Shown here: positions 9,338 through 17,398 of the stretch, piece by piece | How positions within the stretch are numbered: position 1 is the first letter of the stretch | Layout of the letters: every line of letters starts with the position of its first letter | NCBI GenBank assembly: GCA_913056185.1 | Contig: CAJXLV010000003.1 | Location: 1-64,000, forward strand | Source: an uncultured Bacteroidota bacterium | Lineage (GTDB): Bacteria > Bacteroidota > Rhodothermia > Rhodothermales > Salinibacteraceae | Reading direction: 5' to 3' | Length of the DNA: 64,000 bases | Made by a program: the position numbers and the translations under genes | Notes under the pieces: model-generated | Database searches by the model: none | Told to the model about the DNA's origin: nothing | What the model saw: only the letters and a program-made list of their open reading frames with translations

Positions 9338-9367
9338 AGTATAACGGCTTCTCACAAGAACTTGCAA
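9338..9367 (-). promoter_or_regulatory. Promoter of the TPR gene
   Basis: On the minus strand TTGCAA (9362-9367) and TATACT (9338-9343) are separated by 18 bp, about 90 bp upstream of the TPR start. This is the divergent gap between the TPR gene and tmk. Confidence 0.6.
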
Positions 9368-9439
9368 AAATAGCGTCCGTCCTGCGGCGGTCGTCGCGGC
9401 GTGTCCGTGACGCGGCCGCTCTTTCGGGCGCCGCCCTCT

Positions 9440-10102
9440 ATGCTTCTCCTCACCTTTGAAGGCATCGACGGAAGCGGAAAGAGCACGCAGGCCCGCCGGT
9501 TGGCGGCGTTTTTGCGGGAGGCGGGCCGCGACCCGTTGCTTGTTCGTGAGCCGGGGGGGACTGAGTTGTCCGAACGGCTCCGGGCGGTCCTCCTGGACAC
9601 TCGTTCCAACATGCATCCGATGGCAGAGTTGCTTCTGTTTTCGGCGGCGCGCACTCAGCTGGTCGCCGAGCGCATTCGGCCTGCGCTGGAGGCGGGGCGG
9701 ATCGTGATTTGCGACCGCTTTTACGATTCGACCACGGCGTACCAGGGGGCCGGACGTGGCGTTGCTGATCCGGCCTGGCTCCAGTCGTTTCACCGTCGCG
9801 TTACGGACGGCCTCGTGCCGGATCGCACCTTTCTGGTGGCCCTCCCCCCGGAGCGTGCGCAGAAACGCCGAGAGGCGAAGGAGGTCCCTCCCGACCGGAT
9901 GGAGGCCGAGGCGGATGCCTTTCATGAACGCGTTGCGGCCGCGTACGAAACGCTCGCTCGCGAGCACCCCCAGCGCATCTTGCGGCTCGACGGCCGCCGC
10001 TCTGTGGAGGCGCTGCACGCGACCATCCGGGCCGACGTGCAGACGCTTCTCCGTGCACACACGGGAACCGCCGCCGCCAGCACCGGTTCGTCCGAGTGTT
10101 AG
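9440..10102 (+). CDS. tmk: Thymidylate kinase
   Basis: 220 residues, normal for Tmk, which makes dTDP from dTMP with ATP. Motifs are the P-loop FEGIDGSGKST at residues 5-15, the DRx motif ICDRFYDSTTAYQGAGRG, LVREPGGTELSERLR (substrate side), and an Arg-rich lid (RAQKRREAKE). The ATG at 9440 places the P-loop at the usual distance from the N-terminus; the frame upstream (from 9401) adds 13 unrelated residues. It is followed 75 bp later by the Fur-family gene in the same direction. Confidence 0.96.
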   Translation: MLLLTFEGIDGSGKSTQARRLAAFLREAGRDPLLVREPGGTELSERLRAVLLDTRSNMHPMAELLLFSAARTQLVAERIRPALEAGRIVICDRFYDSTTAYQGAGRGVADPAWLQSFHRRVTDGLVPDRTFLVALPPERAQKRREAKEVPPDRMEAEADAFHERVAAAYETLAREHPQRILRLDGRRSVEALHATIRADVQTLLRAHTGTAAASTGSSEC

Positions 10103-10177
10103 GCAGACCCGGCCGCCCGAGCCGCGCCCGCCGGTCACCTGCTGTCCCTGTGCTGTCGAACACGCGCCTGCCGCCGC

Positions 10178-10705
10178 ATGTCGACCCTTCCCCAACAGAC
10201 GATCGACGAGGTTCGCTCCATCTTTCAGGCCTTCCTGAAGAAGCGCAACAAGCGCCAAACCCCTGAACGCCTCGCGGTGCTGGAGGAGATTTACCAGACC
10301 GAGGACCATATCGATGCGGACGAACTCTACGTTCGCCTAAAGCAGGACGACGCGGAAGTCAGCCGCGCTACGGTGTATAACACCCTGGAGCTACTGCTCG
10401 AGTGCGACCTGGTCGTGCGGCACCAGTTTGGAAAAAACCAGGCGAAGTACGAGCGCGCCTACAGCTACTGGCAGCACGATCACCTCATTTGCATGGACTG
10501 CAATGAGTTGTTCGAGTTTTGCGACCCGCGGCTGCAGAGCATTCAAGAAATGGTGGCCGACATCTACGAGTTCGACATCAAGCACCACTCGCTGAACATG
10601 TACGGCCACTGCATCCGCGATAATTGCCCCAACCGGGCAGACGCGGATGATGAGGCCCCGCCCGATGCCTCTACGGCCCGCGAGGCGGCGACGGATGGGG
10701 TGTAA
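10178..10705 (+). CDS. Fur-family metal-dependent transcriptional repressor
   Basis: 175 residues. The N-terminal winged helix (KRQTPERLAVLEEIYQTEDH, SRATVYNTLELLLECDLV) is followed by the metal-binding and dimerisation domain: YWQHDHLICMDCNELFEF (His-rich site and first CxxC) and HHSLNMYGHCIRDNCPNR (second Cys pair). The structural zinc site (C-x2-C plus C-x4-C) is therefore complete. Whether it senses iron, peroxide, zinc or manganese cannot be told from sequence. hemH and the TonB receptors in this window would be natural targets, but no operator was identified. The C-terminal 25 residues are an acidic, low-complexity tail. Confidence 0.93.
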   Translation: MSTLPQQTIDEVRSIFQAFLKKRNKRQTPERLAVLEEIYQTEDHIDADELYVRLKQDDAEVSRATVYNTLELLLECDLVVRHQFGKNQAKYERAYSYWQHDHLICMDCNELFEFCDPRLQSIQEMVADIYEFDIKHHSLNMYGHCIRDNCPNRADADDEAPPDASTAREAATDGV

Positions 10706-10812
10706 GCGCCCATCCTGCATCTGCGTGTAGCAGCCACGTGGGGTGGTGGACGGCTGTATGCCGCCCGCCAGACCGGTCTCCGCAGGACGTCTGCCTCCAC
10801 GTGCGTCTCTCG

Positions 10813-11394
10813 TCAGCACGGACGCGTCTCTACTTTCCGCTCGAACGAGACGTTGCTGTCTTCCACCGCCGAGATTTCTCCCTCGCGGTCCACCGCCACC
10901 AGCACGTACGGCACGGTCCGTGCCTGGGTCACCACACATCCCTCCCCGGGCACCCGTTCGGTGTACGACACGCGCAGCTGTGCCGCATCGGTACGGGCGC
11001 GGACTTCGTCCACCGACACGCGGTAGCCGCCGGTGGAGCGCTCGCCGAGCACAATGGCGACCACCATCTGTGCACTGAAGTCGACGGTGGGGGGAGCGGG
11101 CACCGTGTTGTCGTCCGCGTGGAGGTCTGCCCACAGCGCCTCGTAGTCTTCCTGCGTGCGGAGGACCGCCGTAGTGCCCGCAACCAGATTCGCATACTGC
11201 CCGGAATCAATCTCAGAAAGGGTCACGCTGTCGGCCTTGAGGGGCTGCGATGAAAGACGCACGGAGGACGCAGACGCATCGGAGGGGCTGCCCGCCGTAT
11301 CGCATCCCCCAGAAACAAGCAGCGCCGCGAGCGCCACTCCCCAAAGGAGCCAGCGGGCACAGAAAGAGGCAGAGCCGTGCACAAAACGCATCAT
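10813..11394 (-). CDS. PrcB-like C-terminal domain lipoprotein
   Basis: 193 residues with a lipobox (AALLVSGGC, Cys at about residue 31), so likely a lipoprotein. The C-terminal part (VVAIVLGERSTGGYRVSVDEV ... VPGEGCVVTQARTVPYVLVAV) matches the PrcB_C family, named after a partner of the Treponema dentilisin protease complex. It may therefore assist or inhibit a secreted protease; this is inference. Two ATGs, at 11394 and 11391, are adjacent. It is convergent with the Fur-family gene. Confidence 0.75.
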   Translation of the reverse strand: MMRFVHGSASFCARWLLWGVALAALLVSGGCDTAGSPSDASASSVRLSSQPLKADSVTLSEIDSGQYANLVAGTTAVLRTQEDYEALWADLHADDNTVPAPPTVDFSAQMVVAIVLGERSTGGYRVSVDEVRARTDAAQLRVSYTERVPGEGCVVTQARTVPYVLVAVDREGEISAVEDSNVSFERKVETRPC

Positions 11395-11491
11395 GGCAGC
11401 AAGACTCTCATGGAAGCGGATGTGACGAAAGCGGGCATGACAAACATGCAGCTACGCCTCTCCGTTTCGATCATCCAGTCCCCCCGTAGCC

Positions 11492-12454
11492 TCACGAGGC
11501 GGGGGCCGCAGACACGTCGAGCTGGGTCCGGAAGTACTCCAGTGTTCGCCGCAGCCCGTCGCGCCGGTCCACCGCCGGCGTCCACCCCAGCACTTCCTGC
11601 GCCTTCGAGATGTCCGGCTGTCGCACCTGCGGGTCGTCGGACGGAAGGGGCTCGTACGTAATGTCGCTATCGCTGTTCGTCACCTCAATGATCTCCTCCG
11701 CAAACTCCCGGATTGTAATCTCGTCGGGGTTGCCCAGGTTGACCGGCTCGGCCACATCGCTCATCAAGAGCCGGTAGATGCCCTCCACCAGATCGTCGAC
11801 GTAGCAGAAGGCGCGCGTTTGGCTCCCGTCGCCGTAGACCGTCAGCGGCTCGCCCCGCAGCGCCTGCGCCATGAACGTCGGGAGGGCGCGCCCGTCGTCC
11901 ACACGGATGCGGGGGCCGTACGTGTTGAAGATGCGCACGATGCGGGTTTCGACGCCGTGGTAGCGGTGGTACGCCATGGTGAGGGCTTCTGCAAAGCGCT
12001 TGGCCTCGTCGTAGACGCCGCGCTCGCCAATCGGGTTGACGTTGCCCCAGTAGTCCTCCGGCTGCGGGTGCACCAGCGGATCGCCGTACACCTCGCTCGT
12101 AGACGCAAGGAGGAGGCGCGCCTCCTTTGCCTTTGCCAGGCCCAGGGCCTTGTGCGTGCCCAGTGCCCCCACCTTCATGGTCTGGATGGGGTACTGCAGG
12201 TAGTCGTCCGGCGCGGCCGGGCTGGCAAAGTGAAGGACATAATCGAGCTCGCCGTTCACGTGCAGGTAGTCCGTGACGTCGTACTCTACGAACCGGAAGC
12301 GATCCTGCCCCAGCTCAAAGAGATGCTCGATGTTCTCGGTGTCCCCCGTGATGAGGTTGTCCATACAAATGACCGAGTGGCCCTCCTCGATGAAGCGGTC
12401 GCAGAGGTGGGACCCAAGAAAGCCGGCACCACCGGTGATGAGAGTGCGGGGCAT
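11492..12454 (-). CDS. UDP-glucuronate decarboxylase (UDP-xylose synthase), SDR epimerase family
   Basis: 320 residues. The Rossmann motif is [13 protein letters not shown] at residues 5-17. The catalytic Ser and Tyr/Lys are in [13 protein letters not shown] and [16 protein letters not shown]. The spacing and the '[23 protein letters not shown]' context are typical of UXS-type enzymes, which convert UDP-glucuronate to UDP-xylose. Together with the upstream ugd gene (43 bp gap) this gives a two-step path UDP-glucose to UDP-glucuronate to UDP-xylose for cell-surface glycans. Other SDR activities (dTDP-glucose dehydratase, 4-epimerase) are less likely given this motif. Confidence 0.9.
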   Translation of the reverse strand: MPRTLITGGAGFLGSHLCDRFIEEGHSVICMDNLITGDTENIEHLFELGQDRFRFVEYDVTDYLHVNGELDYVLHFASPAAPDDYLQYPIQTMKVGALGTHKALGLAKAKEARLLLASTSEVYGDPLVHPQPEDYWGNVNPIGERGVYDEAKRFAEALTMAYHRYHGVETRIVRIFNTYGPRIRVDDGRALPTFMAQALRGEPLTVYGDGSQTRAFCYVDDLVEGIYRLLMSDVAEPVNLGNPDEITIREFAEEIIEVTNSDSDITYEPLPSDDPQVRQPDISKAQEVLGWTPAVDRRDGLRRTLEYFRTQLDVSAAPAS

Positions 12455-12496
12455 GGAGGTAGGGGTGGAAACGTGAGCAAGAAAGGTAGAGAGCTT

Positions 12497-13885
12497 TTAC
12501 GGCTGGCCGTTCTCAACAATGGCCTTTTCGATGGCATCCTGATTCGTCTCCGGGGCGTAACTGGGGCGCCCCACGGAGTGGTACTCGAAGCCCATCTCGG
12601 CCATTCGGGCGGGGTCGTACAGGTTGCGCCCATCGAGCACGAGCGGGGGGTCGAGACGCTCCCGCACACGGCCCAGGTCCGGCCGTCGGAACTCGTGCCA
12701 CTCCGTGCAGATCAGCAGCGCCTCGGCCCCGTCAACCACGTCGTACATGCCCTCCCCATACTCGATGCGATCGCCAAACGTCTCCTTTGTCGTGTCAATC
12801 GCCTCGGGGTCGTAGCCCACCACATCGGCCCCCTGGTCCAGGAGGTAGTCAATGATGATGTGGGAGGGCGCCTCACGGGTGTCGTCGGTGCCGGGCTTGA
12901 AGGACAGCCCCCAGATGGCAATCCGCCGCCCCTCCAGGTCGCCGTCGAAGTAGTCCTCGACCTGTGTGGCCAGGCGGCGGCGCTGCTCGTCGTTAACGTC
13001 GAGCACGGCATCCAGGATCTGAAAGTCGTATCCTTCCTGGCGCCCCTTCCGGGCGAGGGCCTTCACGTCTTTCGGAAAGCAACTGCCCCCAAACCCAATG
13101 CCGGCGTACAGGAAATGCGGCCCAATGCGGTGGTCCTTCCCGATCCCGAGCCGCACCTTGTCAACGTTGGCGTCTACTCGTTCGCAGACATTTGCGATCT
13201 CGTTCATAAACGAGATGCGCGTGGCCAGCAGCGAGTTGGCCGCGTACTTGATCATTTCCGCCGAGCGACGGTCGACCACCAGAATGGGATTGCCCTGGCG
13301 CACGAACGGCTCGTAGAGCCGCTTCATCGTTTCGGCCGCCTGGTCGCTCTCCGTACCGATTACGACCCGGTCCGGCTTCAGGAAGTCTTCCACGGCCGCG
13401 CCTTCGCGCAAGAACTCGGGATTGGACACCACGTCCACCTCCTCCCCAATCGTCAACCCACGGTCGGCAAAGACGGCTTCCACCTTGTCGCCCGTGCCCA
13501 CCGGCACGGTGCTTTTGTTGACCACGATGCGGTGGCCCCGCTCCTCATCCGCCACCAGCAGGTCCGCCACGTCGTCGGCTGCGTCCAACACATACGAGAG
13601 ATCGGCGGAGCCGTCCTCCCCCGGCGGTGTGGGCAGGGCAAAGAAGATGATTTTTGCGCCGTCGAGCCCTTCGGCCAGGTCCGTCGTGAAGTGTAGCCGG
13701 TCTTCGCTCCGGGCCCGGTCGAAGTACCGATCGAGGTCAGGCTCGTAAATGGGCACCTCTCCGGCAGAGAGTTGTGCAATCTTGTCCGCGTCGATGTCAA
13801 CACACGTGACGTCGTGGCCCATTTCGGCAAAGCAGGTGCCGGAGACCAACCCCACGTATCCTGTACCAATAACTGCGATGTCCAT
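12497..13885 (-). CDS. UDP-glucose 6-dehydrogenase
   Basis: 462 residues. The NAD-binding motif MDIAVIGTGYVGLVSGTCF is at the N-terminus. The catalytic cysteine is in GIGFGGSCFPKDVKAL, and central helix motifs AEMIKYAANSLLATRISFMNE and AIWGLSFKPGTDDTREAPS are typical of UGD/Ugd. It oxidises UDP-glucose twice to UDP-glucuronate. The ATG at 13885 places the Rossmann motif at residue 1; the frame upstream (to 13930) adds 15 unrelated residues. It is the first gene of an operon with the UDP-xylose synthase and is driven by the promoter at 14098-14126. Confidence 0.95.
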   Translation of the reverse strand: MDIAVIGTGYVGLVSGTCFAEMGHDVTCVDIDADKIAQLSAGEVPIYEPDLDRYFDRARSEDRLHFTTDLAEGLDGAKIIFFALPTPPGEDGSADLSYVLDAADDVADLLVADEERGHRIVVNKSTVPVGTGDKVEAVFADRGLTIGEEVDVVSNPEFLREGAAVEDFLKPDRVVIGTESDQAAETMKRLYEPFVRQGNPILVVDRRSAEMIKYAANSLLATRISFMNEIANVCERVDANVDKVRLGIGKDHRIGPHFLYAGIGFGGSCFPKDVKALARKGRQEGYDFQILDAVLDVNDEQRRRLATQVEDYFDGDLEGRRIAIWGLSFKPGTDDTREAPSHIIIDYLLDQGADVVGYDPEAIDTTKETFGDRIEYGEGMYDVVDGAEALLICTEWHEFRRPDLGRVRERLDPPLVLDGRNLYDPARMAEMGFEYHSVGRPSYAPETNQDAIEKAIVENGQP

Positions 13886-14208
13886 CCGTGTCGAAGGGCA
13901 ATCGTGAGACGAATTCGAGGTGTATGCCACACTTGACGGGCCCCGTCGGCATGCCCGATGCGCGTTGTGCTTACAGGGGCAGTTCGTTCTGCCCCGATCG
14001 CCGCGGGGCTCCTCCGGGCTTCTACGTGCTGCTCAGCCTCCAAGACGCGGGACTGAGGCGTTTCCCCCAAGTGTGTGCCATGAAGAGTCGTGGCTTTATC
14101 ATAGATGGTCTGCCTACAAACTGCAACCGGCCCTCGCCCGGGAATGGAAGAATCCCCCCCGGCCGTCCGTGAATATGTCACAAGTTTTCCCACTCACTTC
14201 GCCAGGGC
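13886..14208. other. Leader and promoter region of the UDP-sugar operon
   Basis: About 320 bp between two minus-strand genes. It holds the ugd promoter (14098-14126) and a leader of about 205 nt. No small gene is convincing. A GC-rich segment at about 13985-14025 (GGGGCAG..CTGCCCC) can form a hairpin in the leader and might be an attenuator; this is a guess. Confidence 0.4.
14098..14126 (-). promoter_or_regulatory. Promoter of the ugd-uxs operon
   Basis: On the minus strand TTGCAG (14121-14126) and TATGAT (14098-14103) are 17 bp apart. This is one of the best sigma70-like matches in the window. Confidence 0.65.
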
Positions 14209-14853
14209 TCACGGAGTCGCATATTTGATGGTGCAGCCGTAGGGCTTGGCGCGCTTCGGCTCCACGTCTTCTCCGCTCAGCGCCGCATCGAGGGCCCCTT
14301 CCACGTAGTTTGTTGCGCCCTGGATGTCGGCCTCGTCGGTGGTGGGCCGGTTGTCGATGCCGCCGCGGTAGAGAAGCGTGCCCTCTGGGCCGATGACGTA
14401 CATGTGCGGGGTGACTGTCGCGCCGTAGGTCTTTCCGACCGTGCCGTCCGGGTCCATCAGGATGGCCGTCATGTTGCCGTCGTGCTTGTTCTTTTCTTTT
14501 ACCATCTGCTTGGGCGGGTAGTAGCCCTGCTTGCCGGGCGCGGAGGACACGATGGAGAGCCACACGACGCCGTTCTCGGTGTATGTCTGTTGGAGTGCCT
14601 GCATGTGGCCGCTGCCGTAGTGCTTGGCCACAAATGGGCACTCGAAGTTGAGCCATTCCAGCACCACGTGCGTGCCCTCGAAGTCGGACAGGCGGTGCGT
14701 GTCCCCGTCCGCGGCCTGCAGGGTAAAGTCGGGCGCCGGCCGGCCCACCTCGGCCTGGTCGCTCTGGGCCGTGGCCGGCGGGGCGAGCAGGGGAGCCAGC
14801 AAGAGCGCGAAAGTGAACGTGAGACACGAGGAAGGGCGCGGAGAAGAGACCAT
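14209..14853 (-). CDS. Periplasmic redoxin (AhpC/TSA-like thioredoxin fold)
   Basis: 214 residues with a signal peptide (LLLAPLLAPPATAQS, cleavage near residue 29). The thioredoxin-like domain begins at GRPAPDFTLQAADGDTH. It has a single Cys in LEWLNFECPFVAKHYG rather than CxxC, followed by ILMDPDGTVGKTYGA and TPHMYVIGPEGTLLYRGGID. This resembles the peroxiredoxin/redoxin branch in which 'FECPF' holds the reactive Cys. A second Cys lies near the C-terminus (PYGCTIKY). It lies 78 bp downstream of the DsbD-like gene, which could supply its electrons. Confidence 0.8.
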   Translation of the reverse strand: MVSSPRPSSCLTFTFALLLAPLLAPPATAQSDQAEVGRPAPDFTLQAADGDTHRLSDFEGTHVVLEWLNFECPFVAKHYGSGHMQALQQTYTENGVVWLSIVSSAPGKQGYYPPKQMVKEKNKHDGNMTAILMDPDGTVGKTYGATVTPHMYVIGPEGTLLYRGGIDNRPTTDEADIQGATNYVEGALDAALSGEDVEPKRAKPYGCTIKYATP

Positions 14854-14931
14854 GGGAGGAACGAAGCTCTGTGGCAGGAAAACGGGAAAGAACCGACCCG
14901 AAGCGCCGGGGCGCAGGGTGCGCCCGCCGCG

Positions 14932-17160
14932 CTACAATCCCGACACGCGGGGCGAGGCAGCAGGAAGGTCGTTGAGGGCGTCCAGCACGATGTCGTCGGT
15001 CAGCACCTCCGGGAGGAGGCGGGGCGCAGAGCCATCGCCGGGGTAGAGGACGTAGACGGGCACGCCGCTCCGACCGTGCGAGCGGAGGGCTTTGGTAATT
15101 TCGGGGTCGCGGTTGGTCCAGTCGGCACGCACGAGCGCCACGTTGCTTTTGTCAAAGGCCTCCTGAATGGACGGGGCAGACAGCACGCGGCGCTTGTTGA
15201 CCTGGCACGTGAGGCACCAGGCGGCGGTAAAGTCCACGAAGACCGGGCGCCCCTCGGCCCGGAGCGACTCGACGGTGTTGGGCGAGTAGGACTGCCAGGC
15301 CGCCTCGGTTGTGGCCGCCGTGGAGGCCGACGCAGACGTGGATTCCGGGGGCGGGGCGGACCCGGCCCCGATGACCGCGACGGCAATGCCGCCAACGAGG
15401 GCCGCCCCGGCGAGCGTCCGCGTCACGAGCGTGGTGGTGCGGGAGAGCTGCGGGGCGGACCAGCGGTTGACGATCCAGGCCGCCACTCCGAGCAGGAGCA
15501 GCCCCACGAGCAGAAAGGCCACCCCGCCGGTGCCCGCCTGCTGCCCAAAGACCCAGACGAGCCAGATGGCGGTGGCGAACATGGGGAAGGAGAACGCCTG
15601 CTTGAGCGTCTCCATCCAGGCCCCGGGCTTGGGCAGGCGGTCGAGCAAGGCGGGCGTCATGGAGAGGACGACATAGGGCGTGGCCATGCCCAGGCCCAAC
15701 GCCGTGAAGATGAGCAGCGCCCCCGCGGCCGAAAGTGTCAGGGCCACCCCGAGGGCCGCACCCATGAACGGCGCGGTACAGGGCGTCGCCACGACCGTCG
15801 CGAGCACACCGGTCAGAAAAGCATTCGTGCCGCCGTGTCCGTCCGTGGCGGAAGACTCCACCCGCCCGCCCCAGTTCATCAGCGTCGTGCCCACCTCGAA
15901 GGCCCCGAGCAGGTTCAGCCCGATGCCGAAGAACAGCATCGTCATCAGCGCGATGAAGATGGGCGACTGCAGCTGAAACCCCCACCCGATCTGGCTTCCC
16001 GCGGCCCGCAGCCCCAGCAGCGCCCCGGCCAGGATCCACATCGACACCAGCACACCCGCCCCGAAGAGCAGCCCGTTGCGCTGCATCGCCCCGCTTCCCT
16101 CCTCGGCCTCCTGCGCAAAGCCGAGGATCTTGACCGAGAGGACCGGAAAGACGCACGGCATCAGGTTGAGCAGGGCGCCCCCCACGAGCGCAAACGCGAG
16201 CGCCCATGGCAGCGACAGCCCCCCGCCCGCAGACGACGCAGGCGCCCCCACGGCCTCCGCCACCGAGAGCGTCGTGTCGACCGGCACGTCCACCCGCATG
16301 GCCCGCACGTCGCCGTCCGCGTCCCAGTGCGTCCCCTCCGGCGCCACCAGCACGCCGCGCAGCCGATCGGCCGGCTCCTGCGCGTACTCCGACGGCGTGA
16401 GCGAAAGCGCGTAGGTGCCGCCGCTTTGCGTCACCGGCTGCGGCGCCCCCGGATCGACGACCGATTTCTCGGTGGCGTAAAAGTACGCGCCCTCCAGGTC
16501 CGGCCGCCTGTCGCCGGCAGCGTTCAGCAGGAGCTGATACGTGCCGTCGCTGCGCCCGGCGCCCACGGACCATTCCGCAACAGGCGTCGGGTGCTTGGCC
16601 CGCGCCGCCTCGAAGGCCTCGGCCCACCGGGTCGGCTCCGGCGGTCCCTCCGCGACTGGCAGAGACAGCTCGATCTCCGACCGTGCCGGAAGGCAGATCT
16701 CCTCACAGATGAGCCAGTTTGCCTGTCCGCGCAGCGCCACCGTCGTGCCCGGCGTCAGCGATTCGGGCGGCGTAATTTCGGCAAGCAGAAAGACCTCGTC
16801 GGAGTATCCGTAGCTGATGAGCGACCCAAACGAAATCTTGTGCGGATAGGGCCACTGCAGTGCGCCGGCCTCGTACCCGTCCGGCAGCGTCCAGTCGATC
16901 GACGTTGCCTCCCCCGAGGCGCCCGGGTTTTTCCAGTAGCTGTGCCAGCCGTCCTCCATCTCCAGCCGCAGGGCTACGGTAAACGGCTCGCCCGGAACGA
17001 TGCTCGCCTGCTCACTGACCAGCGTTGCTTCACTGTGGGGACTCGGTGTGTCCGGGGCCTGAGCCTGCCCGGTAGAGACTCCCCCAACCAGGAGCACCGC
17101 GGCAATGGCGCCCATCACGGCACGCTGAAGGCATTCCCGAATACGCCGGAGAGCAATCAT
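14932..17160 (-). CDS. DsbD/ScsB-like thiol:disulfide interchange protein
   Basis: 742 residues. A signal peptide is followed by a periplasmic DsbD-alpha-like domain with a Cys pair (WLICEEICLP). The membrane core of about eight segments carries the two redox-active cysteines in NLMPCVFPVLSVK and VVATPCTAPFMGAALG. The C-terminal thioredoxin domain has DFTAAWCLTCQVNK. By family it passes electrons from cytoplasmic thioredoxin to periplasmic substrates. The long N-terminal domain is closer to ScsB-type than to classical DsbD. The ATG at 17160 is used because the frame to 17283 adds 41 residues ahead of a good signal sequence (MIALRRIREC...). The redoxin gene downstream is a likely partner. Confidence 0.92.
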   Translation of the reverse strand: MIALRRIRECLQRAVMGAIAAVLLVGGVSTGQAQAPDTPSPHSEATLVSEQASIVPGEPFTVALRLEMEDGWHSYWKNPGASGEATSIDWTLPDGYEAGALQWPYPHKISFGSLISYGYSDEVFLLAEITPPESLTPGTTVALRGQANWLICEEICLPARSEIELSLPVAEGPPEPTRWAEAFEAARAKHPTPVAEWSVGAGRSDGTYQLLLNAAGDRRPDLEGAYFYATEKSVVDPGAPQPVTQSGGTYALSLTPSEYAQEPADRLRGVLVAPEGTHWDADGDVRAMRVDVPVDTTLSVAEAVGAPASSAGGGLSLPWALAFALVGGALLNLMPCVFPVLSVKILGFAQEAEEGSGAMQRNGLLFGAGVLVSMWILAGALLGLRAAGSQIGWGFQLQSPIFIALMTMLFFGIGLNLLGAFEVGTTLMNWGGRVESSATDGHGGTNAFLTGVLATVVATPCTAPFMGAALGVALTLSAAGALLIFTALGLGMATPYVVLSMTPALLDRLPKPGAWMETLKQAFSFPMFATAIWLVWVFGQQAGTGGVAFLLVGLLLLGVAAWIVNRWSAPQLSRTTTLVTRTLAGAALVGGIAVAVIGAGSAPPPESTSASASTAATTEAAWQSYSPNTVESLRAEGRPVFVDFTAAWCLTCQVNKRRVLSAPSIQEAFDKSNVALVRADWTNRDPEITKALRSHGRSGVPVYVLYPGDGSAPRLLPEVLTDDIVLDALNDLPAASPRVSGL

Positions 17161-17398
17161 CACGGGTGTGTCGGTGATTGAAGATTGTTGGACGAATGGC
17201 AGTGGAGTGTGACTACCCAGGTTTGTTCTAAATGATTCAGGTCTCTTTTTCCACCGCCATGACGCCTGCATGGAGGGCGGCACTTCCTACAACGAGCCGG
17301 GCCGCCCACACGGAGGCGGCGCGTTGGGGAACAGCGGATCGGGGGCACTCTCTTAAAGACCCCTGTTTCTTCTCGTGAACACGCCTCCACTCTCGCCC

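Noticed and set aside
9251-10309. N-terminal extension of the TPR gene
   Set aside because: The frame runs antisense through tmk and lacks TPR or other recognisable sequence; a promoter lies at 9338-9367.
14404-17181. Very long open frame on the plus strand opposite the DsbD-like and redoxin genes
   Set aside because: It is Arg/Gly/His-rich low-complexity translation, mirrors well-supported genes on the other strand, and has no domain; typical of GC-rich antisense frames.
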